Assembly: GCA_903894475.1 (NCBI GenBank)
Contig: CAITQH010000114.1
Span: 1 to 64,000 of the forward strand
Length of the DNA stretch: 64,000 bases
Direction: 5' to 3'
Origin: an uncultured beta proteobacterium
Lineage (GTDB): Bacteria > Pseudomonadota > Gammaproteobacteria > Burkholderiales > Burkholderiaceae_C
Made by a program: the position numbers and the translations under genes. Positions 9,793 through 20,077 of this stretch are shown here, piece by piece. The notes under the pieces were generated by a model. The model ran no database searches. It was not told the DNA's origin and was given only the letters and a program-made list of their open reading frames with translations. Position 1 is the stretch's first letter. The number at the start of each line of letters is the position of its first letter.

Positions 9793-11550
9793 ATGACTGA
9801 CGCTATTCAAGCGACGGGCGATATCTCGCTTGTCGAAAATTCTTCTAATCCAACGGAAACAATGCCAAATACAATGGCCGCGGCATCGCCTGATGCTGAT
9901 CAGGCCTCCAATGGTTTTCTGACCTTTGGCTTGGCTCCAGAACTGATCCATGCGGTGAAAGACCTGGGATTCACGCAGCCGACTACGGTACAGAAGAAAA
10001 CCATCCCGCTGGCTATGCAAGGGCACCAAGCGGCTGACCAGGCAGCACGCTTTATCGACTTGATGGTGTCCAGTCAAACTGGTAGCGGCAAGACGGCTGC
10101 TTTCTTGTTGCCGGTCTTGCATACACTGTTGACACAGCAGGCGCAGGCCGAGGCTAGAGAGCGTGCGGACTTTGAGCATGCAGTGGCGCAGGCTGCTGCC
10201 AAGGGCGAGGCGCCTCCGAAGCGCGCGAAGCGTAAAGATCCGACCAATCCGCGGAATTTTTCTGCAGCCGCACCCGGCGCACTGGTGGTCTGTCCAACGC
10301 GAGAACTTGCTCAACAGGTTGCTCACGACGCCATTGATCTGGTGCAGCACTGTCGTGGTTTGCGGATCGCCAACATTGTCGGTGGCATGCCATACCAGTT
10401 ACAGATTGCCAAACTGCAGAATGCCAACCTCGTGGTTGCCACGCCGGGGCGCTTGCTCGATCTTCAGCGGTCCATGCAAATCAAACTGGACCAGGTTCAA
10501 TTTCTCGTGGTTGATGAAGCCGACCGGATGCTTGATCTAGGCTTTTCGGATGACTTGGCCGAAATTAACCAACTGACCATAGCGCGCAAGCAGACCATGA
10601 TGTTCAGTGCTACGTTCGCACCACGTATTCAGCAACTCGCGTCCCGTGTAATGCGCGAGCCGCAGCGTCTGCAGATTGACAGCCCGCAGGAGAAGCACCA
10701 GAACATCGAGCAGAAGCTTTTTTGGGCCGACAACGCTCAGCATAAGCGCAAGTTGCTGGACCACTGGCTGCGTGACAGCAATATCAACCAGGCTATCGTT
10801 TTTGCCAGTACCCAGATTGAATGTGATGGCTTAGCCAATGATTTGCAGCAAGAGGGCTTCTCGGCAGTCGCTTTGCACGGTGCGTTGAGCCAGGGCTTGC
10901 GCAACCGTCGGTTGATGGCACTGCGGCAAGGGCAGGTACAGATTCTGGTGGCGACAGATGTTGCTGCGCGTGGAATTGATGTGCCTACAGTCAGTCACGT
11001 TTTCAACTTCGGCTTACCCATGAAAGCCGAGGACTATACGCACCGCATTGGTCGTACCGGGCGCGCTGGGCGCGATGGTCTGGCGGTGACTTTCGCCGAG
11101 TTCCGCGATCGCCGCAAGATCATGGACATTGAGTTTTACAGCCGCCATCAATTCAAGGGCGAAACAATTCCTGGCCTGGAGCCGCAACAGCGTTTCCTTG
11201 ATTCGCGTCCTAATTCGAATTTTGCGGGCCGTGATGTCCGCGGTAGCGCTCCTAGCCACCCGTCCCGAGAGCGCAGTTTTGGTGGCACTGGGCGTCCCGC
11301 GGGATTTGGTGCGAACCGTGGTGGTTTTTCGGACAGGAACACGACCGCTAGCCGTGAAGCCTTTAGCTACGAACGCAAAGGGGGCTTCAATGATCGATTC
11401 GCCGGTGCGCGCAACGACAGTGCGGCGCCACGCGGGGATTTTGGTCCGCGCAAGCCCGCTTTTGGCAAGCCGATGGGCGTGAAGTCTGGCAATGGCGGGA
11501 AGGTCTTTGTACCTCGTGATGCCAAGAAGCGATTGGCGCGGAGCGCTTGA
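9793..11550 (+). CDS. DEAD/DEAH-box ATP-dependent RNA helicase (RhlE-like)
   Basis: SSQTGSGKTAAFLLP, VVDEADRMLDLGF, HRIGRTGRAGRDG; start 9793 or 9745; RG-rich C-terminal tail. Confidence 0.93.
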   Translation: MTDAIQATGDISLVENSSNPTETMPNTMAAASPDADQASNGFLTFGLAPELIHAVKDLGFTQPTTVQKKTIPLAMQGHQAADQAARFIDLMVSSQTGSGKTAAFLLPVLHTLLTQQAQAEARERADFEHAVAQAAAKGEAPPKRAKRKDPTNPRNFSAAAPGALVVCPTRELAQQVAHDAIDLVQHCRGLRIANIVGGMPYQLQIAKLQNANLVVATPGRLLDLQRSMQIKLDQVQFLVVDEADRMLDLGFSDDLAEINQLTIARKQTMMFSATFAPRIQQLASRVMREPQRLQIDSPQEKHQNIEQKLFWADNAQHKRKLLDHWLRDSNINQAIVFASTQIECDGLANDLQQEGFSAVALHGALSQGLRNRRLMALRQGQVQILVATDVAARGIDVPTVSHVFNFGLPMKAEDYTHRIGRTGRAGRDGLAVTFAEFRDRRKIMDIEFYSRHQFKGETIPGLEPQQRFLDSRPNSNFAGRDVRGSAPSHPSRERSFGGTGRPAGFGANRGGFSDRNTTASREAFSYERKGGFNDRFAGARNDSAAPRGDFGPRKPAFGKPMGVKSGNGGKVFVPRDAKKRLARSA

Positions 11551-11664
11551 ACGTCAAGTGTCAAGTTTTAACTGCAGATTCAGCGGGTTATTGCTTTATA
11601 ATCGCCCGCTGAGCAGAAAGATCTCGAGTCATTTTTGCTTGGTCGTTGCAGTTCTGCTGCAGTG

Positions 11665-11682
11665 ACAATTTCCGGAAATTGT
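11665..11682. repeat. Perfect 18-bp palindrome ACAATTTCCGGAAATTGT upstream of the small lipoprotein gene
   Basis: Self-reverse-complementary by inspection. Confidence 0.8.
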
Positions 11683-11709
11683 TTCATTAACTCACTAGGT
11701 AATTTTCAA

Positions 11710-11928
11710 ATGAAAAAAACGCTCATTTTGGCTGCTGTTATTGCTGCGGCCGCTTTGGTTGCTTGCGGTAAGAAAGAGGAAGCTCCTGCGCCGGCTCCTG
11801 CACCGGCTCCTGCTGCTGCACCGGCTCCTGCTGCTGCACCGGCTCCTGAGGCTGCTGCTTCCGGCGCGGCTGCTCCGGCATCTGCTGCAACTCCGGCACC
11901 TGAGGCTGCTGCCAGCGCCAAGAAGTAA
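11710..11928 (+). CDS. Small Ala/Pro-rich putative lipoprotein
   Basis: MKKTLILAAVIAAAALVACGKKEEAPAPAPAPAP...; lipobox-like LVAC then repetitive Ala/Pro tail. Confidence 0.8.
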   Translation: MKKTLILAAVIAAAALVACGKKEEAPAPAPAPAPAAAPAPAAAPAPEAAASGAAAPASAATPAPEAAASAKK

Positions 11929-11956
11929 AACTTCCTGCTGCTCAAGAAACTTGAGT

Positions 11957-11984
11957 AAAAAAGCCACCTTCAGGTGGCTTTTTT
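11957..11984. terminator. Bidirectional rho-independent terminator between lipoprotein gene and bamC
   Basis: aaaaaaGCCACCTtcAGGTGGCtttttt. Confidence 0.9.
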
Positions 11985-12052
11985 ATTGTCTGTAGCAATT
12001 TCCAATCTCGGTGCCCTTGAATCTGCGGGCGATCGCAACTGGTGGAATGGAC

Positions 12053-13132
12053 CTACTTCAGATCGTCAACGATGACTTTGACGATGCGCTGCGCATTGGA
12101 TGAAGTATCGGGAGAGCCGCCGGCGCTGAGAACCGATACAGTTGTTGATTCCCCTTCGCTGATCAGCTTGATGCGGTATTTCAAAGGCGCAACATTGTCT
12201 TTCGACATGCCGAACAGGGACGCCAGAAGACCGGGTTCTGCTTTCTCAGCCGAAGATTCGACATATCGGACAAAGTAGATACCCTGGCTACGATCCCGAT
12301 CCTCGACTGTAAAGTTGGCCCGGTCAAGCGCCAAGCCAACACGCCGCCAGGCGCGGTCAAAGCCCTCGTCAATCTGGACTACCGAGACTCCGTTAACGAC
12401 GGCGGTGCGAGCAGCACTCTTGCCGGGCGTGGCCGCGATGAGCGCCTTCGATTGTTCTTTCGTCGCTCCGAGTTTTACCATCAATCTGCTCAGGAATTCT
12501 GCTTCAAGTTCCGGGTCTGGTGCCTTGGGTTGCCATACGGTGGAGTCCTTTTCTTTACTGCCGTACACCTCCATCATGCCGCGGTGGCTGATGTAAATTT
12601 CGGTTCCACCACTTGCATTGCGTTCAAGTCGAGTTCGAAATTTGTCGCGTTCACCGGTCGAGTACAGTGAATCAAATACACGGCCCAGTGTGCTGCGAAT
12701 GATGTCCTGCGGTAGCTTGGCTCGGTTCTCGGCCCACTCGGTTTCCATGATGCCGAGATTGGACTGGTCAAGGATCAAGAGGAAGCCATTTTCCTGCCAG
12801 AAATCGCGAACCGAATCCCAAAGCTTGTCCGCAGGTCGACTGATGACCAGCCAACGCTGGTTCCCTGCACGTTCAATGCGCGCATCCCCCAGTTCTGTCA
12901 TAGCCGTCGGTGTGGCTGGAGTGGCCTGTCCAAGTTGGAAGCTTGACGCAGTGACCACTCCCCCAGGAACAGCATATCGAGTGTTGCGCGAGAGTTGGGT
13001 CAGATCGGGTGGTACATCCAGCGATGGGCCTTTGCCTGCGCTCTTATAGTTGATTTTGTCAGTATCGAGAACCGAGCATGCTGCCAATGCCAGCGTGAGG
13101 CTCAGTAGTGCGAGTTTGCAGAAATGATTCAC
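12053..13132 (-). CDS. bamC: Outer membrane protein assembly factor BamC
   Basis: Lipoprotein signal LALAACSVL; KGPSLDVPPDLTQLSRNTRY; adjacent to dapA. Confidence 0.9.
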   Translation of the reverse strand: MNHFCKLALLSLTLALAACSVLDTDKINYKSAGKGPSLDVPPDLTQLSRNTRYAVPGGVVTASSFQLGQATPATPTAMTELGDARIERAGNQRWLVISRPADKLWDSVRDFWQENGFLLILDQSNLGIMETEWAENRAKLPQDIIRSTLGRVFDSLYSTGERDKFRTRLERNASGGTEIYISHRGMMEVYGSKEKDSTVWQPKAPDPELEAEFLSRLMVKLGATKEQSKALIAATPGKSAARTAVVNGVSVVQIDEGFDRAWRRVGLALDRANFTVEDRDRSQGIYFVRYVESSAEKAEPGLLASLFGMSKDNVAPLKYRIKLISEGESTTVSVLSAGGSPDTSSNAQRIVKVIVDDLK

Positions 13133-13177
13133 AAAAAATGTTCCCTTAGGGTGATGAATTGGGTAGGGTGGAATCTG

Positions 13178-14071
13178 TCAGAGCAGACCGCTTGCGCGCA
13201 AAGCGCTCTCAACTGTCGCTTCGTTGGCCTGCGTCAAAGGCGTCATTGGCAGACGCATGGCTCCCCCGCACAACTTCATTCGTGCCATCGCCCATTTCAC
13301 CGGAATAGGGTTGGCTTCGACAAACAGATGCTTATGCAAGGGCAGCAACTTGAATTGAATCTCCATCGCTCTTGCTCTGTCACCAGCGATGGCCGCGACG
13401 CACAAATCGTGCATTAGTCCGGGTGCCAGATTGGCCGAAACGCTGACGTTGCCGTGACCGCCACACAGCATAAGTGCAACGGCTGTTCCGTCATCGCCGG
13501 AATAAATGGAGAATCCCTCTGGCGCCTCACGGATAAGCCACTGTGCCCGTTCAATATTCCCGGTTGCTTCCTTGATGCCAACAATACCGTCGAGTTGAGC
13601 CAGGCGCAGCACCGTGTCATGGGCCAGATCTGCGACCGAGCGACCCGGGACGTTGTAGAGCACCATGGGCAGGTCGACAGCATCTGCGATGGCCTTGAAG
13701 TGCAGATACTGTCCCTCCTGGGTCGGCTTGTTGTAGTAGGGGACAACCTGCAGTTGGCAGTCGGCGCCAACCGCTTTGGCGAAACTCGCCAATTCAATGG
13801 CTTCGGCTGTTGAATTGGCACCGCATCCAGCCATGATCGGTATGCGCCCGGCCGCCTGTTCCACTGCGATACGGATGATTTCGCAGTGTTCCTGGACATT
13901 GACGGTGGGCGATTCACCGGTGGTGCCAACGACACCAACGCAGTCAGTGCCTTCTTCGATGTGCCAATCGATCAGTTTGCGCAGGCAGGGATAGTCCACC
14001 TTGCCATCTTCGTGCATGGGTGTGACAAGCGCCACGATGCTGCCGGTGATTTGGCTGAATGAGGATGTCAT
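13178..14071 (-). CDS. dapA: 4-hydroxy-tetrahydrodipicolinate synthase
   Basis: [29 protein letters not shown]...GTTGES...VLYNVPGRS...GIKEATGN. Confidence 0.96.
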   Translation of the reverse strand: MTSSFSQITGSIVALVTPMHEDGKVDYPCLRKLIDWHIEEGTDCVGVVGTTGESPTVNVQEHCEIIRIAVEQAAGRIPIMAGCGANSTAEAIELASFAKAVGADCQLQVVPYYNKPTQEGQYLHFKAIADAVDLPMVLYNVPGRSVADLAHDTVLRLAQLDGIVGIKEATGNIERAQWLIREAPEGFSIYSGDDGTAVALMLCGGHGNVSVSANLAPGLMHDLCVAAIAGDRARAMEIQFKLLPLHKHLFVEANPIPVKWAMARMKLCGGAMRLPMTPLTQANEATVESALRASGLL

Positions 14072-14109
14072 GTCCAAGTGCCTGTAAACGTCGTAAAGAA
14101 GCATTCTAA

Positions 14110-14697
14110 CTAGAGAGCCAGGCGCCTTGGCGACTGGATGCCGGGATTCGGCGAATCCGGTTTTACGGCGGCAATTCGCTGCAGAAAGCGAGCCGGTTGA
14201 TCAAGAAAACCTTCTTCAAAGGCAACGATGCGCAGGCTCGCAAAGGCGTGCAGCAATTCCGCCGGTTGCAGCAGAAAATCTGAACGGGCGGGCTTGCCAA
14301 CGGTTTCATTTCCAGCGGAGAAGGTTTCGTAAATGAGCAGACCGCCCGGATTCAGACTGGCAGCGATGAGCGGGAAGAGCGGCCGCCACAAATAGTTGGT
14401 TACAACTACTGCGCCAAACTGCTGTGCGTGATTCTCCTGCTGGAGTGGCCAGAGTCCATTTTCGAGATCCGCCAGAATGACTTGGCCGAACCTGGCAGCC
14501 GTATCCAGTGCCTCGATGGAGCGATCAACGCCGGTGACTGCGTGACCCTGCTCGGCAAACCATTTCATGTGACGTCCCAGGCCGCAGGCTAAGTCCAGCA
14601 CCGACTGTCCTGGTGCAATCAAATGCGACCATCGCTGGACCCAGGCTGATGCCGGCGCGGGGTCGTGCAAAACACGCCTTTCGGAAAGATCGGTCAT
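14110..14697 (-). CDS. Class I SAM-dependent methyltransferase
   Basis: [32 protein letters not shown] at 14697. Confidence 0.85.
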   Translation of the reverse strand: MTDLSERRVLHDPAPASAWVQRWSHLIAPGQSVLDLACGLGRHMKWFAEQGHAVTGVDRSIEALDTAARFGQVILADLENGLWPLQQENHAQQFGAVVVTNYLWRPLFPLIAASLNPGGLLIYETFSAGNETVGKPARSDFLLQPAELLHAFASLRIVAFEEGFLDQPARFLQRIAAVKPDSPNPGIQSPRRLAL

Positions 14698-14708
14698 ACC
14701 GGCCGGGT

Positions 14709-14834
14709 CTAGAAGCAACCCCAAACCTGATTTGCCAGCGTGACCAGGAAATCGGGCTGAGCATAAAGTGAAAACACCGCCAAAAGCAACCCTGCGACCG
14801 CAGCGTATATCAAGATTTCTTTGCCGTGTTTCAC
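14709..14834 (-). CDS. Small putative single-pass membrane protein (41 aa, GTG start), absent from supplied ORF track
   Basis: MKHGKEILIYAAVAGLLLAVFSLYAQPDFLVTLANQVWGCF*; GTG lies 4 nt after the MFS stop and the ORF ends just before the methyltransferase ATG. Confidence 0.6.
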   Translation of the reverse strand: MKHGKEILIYAAVAGLLLAVFSLYAQPDFLVTLANQVWGCF

Positions 14835-14838
14835 GATT

Positions 14839-16065
14839 TCAGGTCGGTTGAAGTGTGGCTTTGCGGACGATGGAGGCTTCCTTGATAGGCAGATTCACAA
14901 GCGCTGCCAGAACGCCCAACGCGATGGAGATGTACCAGACCAGATCGTAGCTACCGGTCCGGTCGTACAGGTAGCCGCCCAGCCAGACACCGATGAATGA
15001 GCCGATCTGGTGGCTGAAAAAGACAAAGCCGCTGAGCATGGAAAGATGTGCCACACCAAAAATCTGTGCCACAGTTGCATTGGTAGGAGGTACGGTGGAG
15101 AGCCACAGCAAACCCATGACGCTGGAAAATACATACACGCTTAAGGGCGATAAAGGTACCAACAGAAACACACTGATGGCGATGGAGCGAGTGAAATAGA
15201 TAAAGGCCAGAATGTTTTTCTTCTGCAGTCTTTGTCCCAGCGCACCCGCTGCGTAGGTGCCAAATACATTGAAGAGGCCGATCAGGGCCAAGGCGTAACT
15301 TGCGACTTGCGGCGACAGACCTTTGTCTCGAAGGTAGCTTGGCATATGGACGCCAATAAAGACCACCTGAAAGCCACAAACGAAAAAGCCGGCCATCAGC
15401 AACTGGAAACTTGGGTGCTTGAATGCTTCGCTCAAGGCGTGAACAATGGATTGCTCATGTCGGTTGGCCAGTCCATTGGCGAAGCCCGGCTCGCGCAGAC
15501 CCCAAGCGAGGGGAACGGCCATCAAGGTGGCTATGCCCAGGACGATCAGTGCCTCCTGCCAGCCCAGGCTGCCGATGAGGAGTCCTTCTGTTGGCACCAT
15601 CAGGAATTGACCAAACGAGCCAGCTGCTGCTGCCACGCCCATGGCCCAGGAGCGCTTCTCAGCTGATACGTTGCGGCCAATGACGCCGTAAATGACAGCG
15701 TAGGTTGTCCCGGCCTGCGCCATGCCGATAAGTACACCTGCGGTCATTGAAAACAGCAGTGGTGTGTTGGCAAAGGCCATGCCGATGAGTCCGAGTGCAT
15801 AAAAAATGGCACCTCCGACAATCACGCGGAAGGCACCAAACCGGTCAGCTAGCATGCCGGCAAAGATGCCGGAAAACCCCCACACCAAATTTTGCAGTGC
15901 AATGGCAAAGGCGAAGGTTTCACGGCTCCAGCCTTGACTTTGCGTGACAGGCTGCAACCAGAGGCCGAAGCCATGGCGGATGCCCATGGACAGTGTCACG
16001 ATGGTGGCGCCGCACAGAAGAACCTGCAGCATGGAGAGTGGTTTTGGGGATGGATTGCCGGGCAT
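14839..16065 (-). CDS. MFS transporter
   Basis: 12-TM-like protein with GIRHGFGLWLQPVTQSQGWSRETF and AGMLADRFGAFRV. Confidence 0.9.
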   Translation of the reverse strand: MPGNPSPKPLSMLQVLLCGATIVTLSMGIRHGFGLWLQPVTQSQGWSRETFAFAIALQNLVWGFSGIFAGMLADRFGAFRVIVGGAIFYALGLIGMAFANTPLLFSMTAGVLIGMAQAGTTYAVIYGVIGRNVSAEKRSWAMGVAAAAGSFGQFLMVPTEGLLIGSLGWQEALIVLGIATLMAVPLAWGLREPGFANGLANRHEQSIVHALSEAFKHPSFQLLMAGFFVCGFQVVFIGVHMPSYLRDKGLSPQVASYALALIGLFNVFGTYAAGALGQRLQKKNILAFIYFTRSIAISVFLLVPLSPLSVYVFSSVMGLLWLSTVPPTNATVAQIFGVAHLSMLSGFVFFSHQIGSFIGVWLGGYLYDRTGSYDLVWYISIALGVLAALVNLPIKEASIVRKATLQPT

Positions 16066-16217
16066 GCCAAATAGAGTTCAGAGTTGCAAAGTGAAATCTG
16101 TGCCTTTTCGCCGCAGGGCGAAAGCATCAGTGCCAGATTCTACGTAGTAGCGGCGACACCCGTGACCAATGGGCGAAAATGACGCATTGGCATACTGACA
16201 TTGAGGTTAAAAAGCTC

Positions 16218-16694
16218 ATGAAGATCGAAGAGAACTGCGCTGTCACATTGCGCTACAAATTAAGCGACGCCGCAGGGAAGGTGTTGGACCAGAGTACTGA
16301 GCCTCTGGCCTATCTGCATGGCGGTTATGGCGATCTATTTCCCAAGGTGGAGCAGGCGCTGGACGGCAAGATTTCCGGGTACCAGACCACCCTCGATCTC
16401 TCGGCGCAGGAAGCCTTTGGCGAGCGTGACGAGAGTCTGGTTCATGTCATCCAGAAGTCGGACTTTCCGCCGGGTGTCAAGGTCGGCGGGCAACTTCAGG
16501 CGCAGGGTCCCGACGGGCGTGCTCGTATGTTTACTGTCATGAAGATTAAGGGGCAGTCTGTCATGCTTGATGGCAACCATCCGCTGGCCGGCAAGGCCTT
16601 ACGCTTTTCACTCACCGTGACTGAAGTTCGCGCTGCGACTGAAGAAGAGATTGCGCACGGTCATGTGCATGGGGCGCACGGCCATCATCATTGA
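16218..16694 (+). CDS. FKBP-type peptidyl-prolyl cis-trans isomerase, SlyD-like
   Basis: MKIEENCAVTLRYKLSDAAGKVLDQS...; His-rich C-terminus HGHVHGAHGHHH. Confidence 0.9.
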   Translation: MKIEENCAVTLRYKLSDAAGKVLDQSTEPLAYLHGGYGDLFPKVEQALDGKISGYQTTLDLSAQEAFGERDESLVHVIQKSDFPPGVKVGGQLQAQGPDGRARMFTVMKIKGQSVMLDGNHPLAGKALRFSLTVTEVRAATEEEIAHGHVHGAHGHHH

Positions 16695-16711
16695 CTGTCG
16701 CCTTCAGTCAA

Positions 16712-18163
16712 TCATCCCAGCCTTGCACGGTGCGACGCAATTTGCAGTTGCACCTGATGGGGCGCTGTCCCACCCGTGACATCCCGGGATTGGAGCGACC
16801 CGCGTAGGGACAGTACTTTGAACACATCGGCTTCAATCATGGGATTGAACTGTCTCAGTACCTCGAGGGGCAATTCAGACAATTCGATCTGCTGCGAAAT
16901 CGCCGTCTTCACCGCATGGGCGACGGTCTCATGGGCGTCGCGAAAGGGAAGCCCTTTCTTGACCAGATAGTCTGCCAGGTCGGTGGCAGTGGCGTAACCC
17001 AATGAGGCAGCACGTTCCATGGCATGGGCGTTGACCGAGATGCCGCCTTCGATTAGTCCGGTCGTCGGATTGGGGCGACCGCCGATCATTTCGGCGAATA
17101 TGCGCAGTGTGTCCTTCAGGGTGTCGACCGTGTCGAACAAGGGTTCCTTGTCTTCCTGATTGTCCTTGTTGTAGGCCAGCGGCTGCCCCTTCATCAGCGT
17201 GAGGAGGCCCATCAGATGGCCCACCACACGGCCAGTTTTTCCACGTGCCAATTCAGGTACGTCAGGATTTTTCTTCTGCGGCATGATGGAACTGCCCGTG
17301 GTGAAGCGGTCCGCGATCTTGATGAAAGAAAAACTCTGGCTCATCCACAAGACGAGTTCTTCACTCAAACGGCTGATATGCACCATGCACAGAGCGGCGG
17401 CAGCGGAAAACTCGATGGCGAAATCACGGTCACTGACTGCGTCCACCGAGTTCTGGCAAATTTGCGCCTGCCCACGGTCATCAACCATGCCCAGGGTCCT
17501 GGCAACCCGTTCGCGGTCCAGCGGGTAGCTGGTACCGGCCAGCGCAGCGGCTCCCAGTGGCAGATGGTTGGTACGACGCCGAACTTCACTCATGCGTTCG
17601 TTGTCGCGACTGAACATTTCGACGTAGGCAAGCAAATGGTGGCCAAAGCTGATCGGTTGTGCCACCTGCAGATGGGTGAATCCCGGCAGGATGACGTCGA
17701 TGTTCCTCTCTGCAACATTGAGGAGTGCCGTTTGCAGGTCGCGCAGCAACGCACCGATCAAATCTATTTCTCCACGCAGCCACAGGCGTACATCGGTGGC
17801 GACCTGGTCGTTGCGTGAACGTCCTGTGTGCAGCCGCTTGCCGGCATCGCCCGCAAGTTGCGTCAGGCGCGCCTCGATGTTCAGGTGCACGTCTTCCAGA
17901 TCGAGTTTCCAATCAAACGTACCGCCTTCGATCTCCGCTGCCACGGTGCTCAAGCCTCGTTCAATGGCATGCTGGTCCTGTGGCGAGATAATCCTTTGTG
18001 CGCAGAGCATCTCCGCGTGAGCCAGTGAACCTGCAATGTCGGCTTGCCAAAGCCGCTTGTCAAAGAACACACTCGCGGTATAGCGTTTCACGAGGTCGCT
18101 CATGGGTTCGGAGAACAGGGCTGACCAGGCTTGGGACTTGTTGTCGAATTGGTTATGTGTCAT
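16712..18163 (-). CDS. argH: Argininosuccinate lyase
   Basis: [41 protein letters not shown] at 18163. Confidence 0.96.
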   Translation of the reverse strand: MTHNQFDNKSQAWSALFSEPMSDLVKRYTASVFFDKRLWQADIAGSLAHAEMLCAQRIISPQDQHAIERGLSTVAAEIEGGTFDWKLDLEDVHLNIEARLTQLAGDAGKRLHTGRSRNDQVATDVRLWLRGEIDLIGALLRDLQTALLNVAERNIDVILPGFTHLQVAQPISFGHHLLAYVEMFSRDNERMSEVRRRTNHLPLGAAALAGTSYPLDRERVARTLGMVDDRGQAQICQNSVDAVSDRDFAIEFSAAAALCMVHISRLSEELVLWMSQSFSFIKIADRFTTGSSIMPQKKNPDVPELARGKTGRVVGHLMGLLTLMKGQPLAYNKDNQEDKEPLFDTVDTLKDTLRIFAEMIGGRPNPTTGLIEGGISVNAHAMERAASLGYATATDLADYLVKKGLPFRDAHETVAHAVKTAISQQIELSELPLEVLRQFNPMIEADVFKVLSLRGSLQSRDVTGGTAPHQVQLQIASHRARLG

Positions 18164-18270
18164 GGGTTTGAAACCTGGATTAAAAAGCTGGCCTTCGTAG
18201 ACCCATTGGACTGGTGGCAAGGGATCATCAATAATCGGGTCTGCCACGTGAGCATACGCCCGAATCCTGA

Positions 18271-19308
18271 ATGAAAGACCTGCAAATTTTATCGACCTTC
18301 CAGGAACTCCCGCCAGGGCCAGGCGGGCCGGCGTCTGCGCCCGCGTTGTTGTTTGATGCCTGCCACGTTGGTGTGGCGCTGCGCGCCGTGCTGTTTGTGG
18401 AACTGGTGGTCGGGGTCGGGGCCATGTTCGGTGCGACCACTTTTGTGGATTGGGTGACTCGATTGTCGGTGCTCACAGGTGCTACCTTGCCGGGAACCCT
18501 GGTCTGGCTTGTCGCCGCCTGTGCACTGAAGAACGTGATCGCGCTGATGCATCCGGTCCTCCAGCATACAGCAGGTGTGGCACTGGGGGCATCAGCGGGC
18601 CTCGGCGGCTGTGCCATGTTGTACATGGCTGGCTGGCAGGAGCCGGTGCCGTGGCTAGCCAGTGCCTGTGCCGGAGCCTTGCTGGCGGCACTGTTGGTGT
18701 TGGCGCTGCTATGGCGCCAGCGCAGCAAAGCGCCAGCCCAGACCAAGGCCCGGTTGAATGAACTGCAGTCGCGCATTCGACCACACTTTTTGTTCAATAC
18801 CTTGAACAGCGCCATAGCTCTGGTGCGCGCAGAACCGGCCAAAGCCGAGGCGCTGCTGGAAGACTTGAGCGATTTGTTCCGTCACGCGTTGGTCGAGCAG
18901 GGTGAAAAAGTGACATTGGCAGATGAAATTGCACTGGCTCAACGCTATCTGGCGATAGAGCATGTCCGCTTTGGCGATCGAATCCAGGTCGAGTGGTCGC
19001 TCGATGCCGCGGCCGCGACGGCCAAATTACCGCCATTGCTGTTGCAGCCGTTGGTGGAAAACGCAGTGAAGCACGGCGTTGAACCCAGCGCAAGCGGCGC
19101 CCAGATCAGAATTTCGACACAGCGCCGCGGTTCCCGCGTCGTCATCAAGGTCATCAACACCGTGCCGGCCGGTCAGGGGGAGTCCGGTAGCGGGGTGGCG
19201 CTGGATAATGTAAGGGACCGACTTAGGCTGTTGCATGACGTCCAGTGCCAGTTCAGCTGCGTCATGCGAGATGGCATTTTTCAGGTCAGGATTGAGGTCC
19301 CGTTGTGA
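18271..19308 (+). CDS. Sensor histidine kinase, LytS/AlgZ type
   Basis: [22 protein letters not shown] and [14 protein letters not shown]. Confidence 0.9.
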   Translation: MKDLQILSTFQELPPGPGGPASAPALLFDACHVGVALRAVLFVELVVGVGAMFGATTFVDWVTRLSVLTGATLPGTLVWLVAACALKNVIALMHPVLQHTAGVALGASAGLGGCAMLYMAGWQEPVPWLASACAGALLAALLVLALLWRQRSKAPAQTKARLNELQSRIRPHFLFNTLNSAIALVRAEPAKAEALLEDLSDLFRHALVEQGEKVTLADEIALAQRYLAIEHVRFGDRIQVEWSLDAAAATAKLPPLLLQPLVENAVKHGVEPSASGAQIRISTQRRGSRVVIKVINTVPAGQGESGSGVALDNVRDRLRLLHDVQCQFSCVMRDGIFQVRIEVPL

Positions 19309-19327
19309 TTGCAGGAGTTTACCTTCC

Positions 19328-20077
19328 ATGCGCCTGAAGGTGCTTCTGGTTGATGATGAGCACCTTGCGCGCGCACGTCTGCGCACCTTGCTGGCAGATT
19401 GCAAGGCACCACACGCCAGTGTTGAGGCAGAGGCCGTGAACGCGACGCAGGCGCTGCAATGGCTGCAGCGTCAATCCTTTGACCTGGCTTTGATTGACAT
19501 TTGCATGCCCGGAGCCGACGGCCTGGCACTGGGGCACGCCCTGCGCGCGTTGCCCAACCCGCCCGCACTGGTGTTTGTGACGGCACACGCTGAACATGCC
19601 GTTCAGGCCTTTGAACTCGAAGCGCTGGATTACCTGACCAAGCCCGTGCGCCTGCAGCGTTTGCAACTGGCGTTGGAGAAGGCGGCTCGTTTTGTACAGT
19701 CACGACCTGACGCTCAGCCTGATTCACTTGAAGACGTGCTCATCATTCAGGAGCGTGGTCGAACCGAGCGTGTGCCGCTGTCCGAAGTGCTGTATCTCAA
19801 GGCGGAATTGAAGTACATCACGGTGCGAACGCATTCTGCAAGTTATCTGCTGGAGGGCTCCCTGAGTGAACTGGAGATCAAATATCCCAACCGTTTTCTG
19901 CGCATTCACCGAAACGCCCTCGTAACGAGAAGTCGTGTCCGCTCGCTTGAGAGGCAGCGCGATACTGCGGACGGTGAGAGTTGGGGGGTCCGACTCTACG
20001 GCATTGAAGAATCATTGTTGGTGTCACGGCGCCAACTTGCTGCAGTGCGTGAGTTGGTGGCTAACCTGTGTTCCTGA
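19328..20077 (+). CDS. LytTR-domain response regulator, AlgR type
   Basis: [22 protein letters not shown]...[10 protein letters not shown]...[11 protein letters not shown]. Confidence 0.92.
   Translation: MRLKVLLVDDEHLARARLRTLLADCKAPHASVEAEAVNATQALQWLQRQSFDLALIDICMPGADGLALGHALRALPNPPALVFVTAHAEHAVQAFELEALDYLTKPVRLQRLQLALEKAARFVQSRPDAQPDSLEDVLIIQERGRTERVPLSEVLYLKAELKYITVRTHSASYLLEGSLSELEIKYPNRFLRIHRNALVTRSRVRSLERQRDTADGESWGVRLYGIEESLLVSRRQLAAVRELVANLCS

Noticed and set aside
11770-11880. Short tandem units considered as a CRISPR-like array
   Set aside because: Contiguous codon-level repeats inside an ORF with no unique spacers.
11695-11995. Ser/Arg-, Gly/Ala- and Leu/Arg-rich ORFs in other frames of the small lipoprotein gene
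   Set aside because: By-products of the GCTCCTG-type repeat; only the frame with signal peptide and lipobox is credible.
16691-16711. TTGACTG-tcgcctt-CAGTCAA hairpin between slyD-like gene and argH
   Set aside because: No T-tract; not strong enough to call a terminator.
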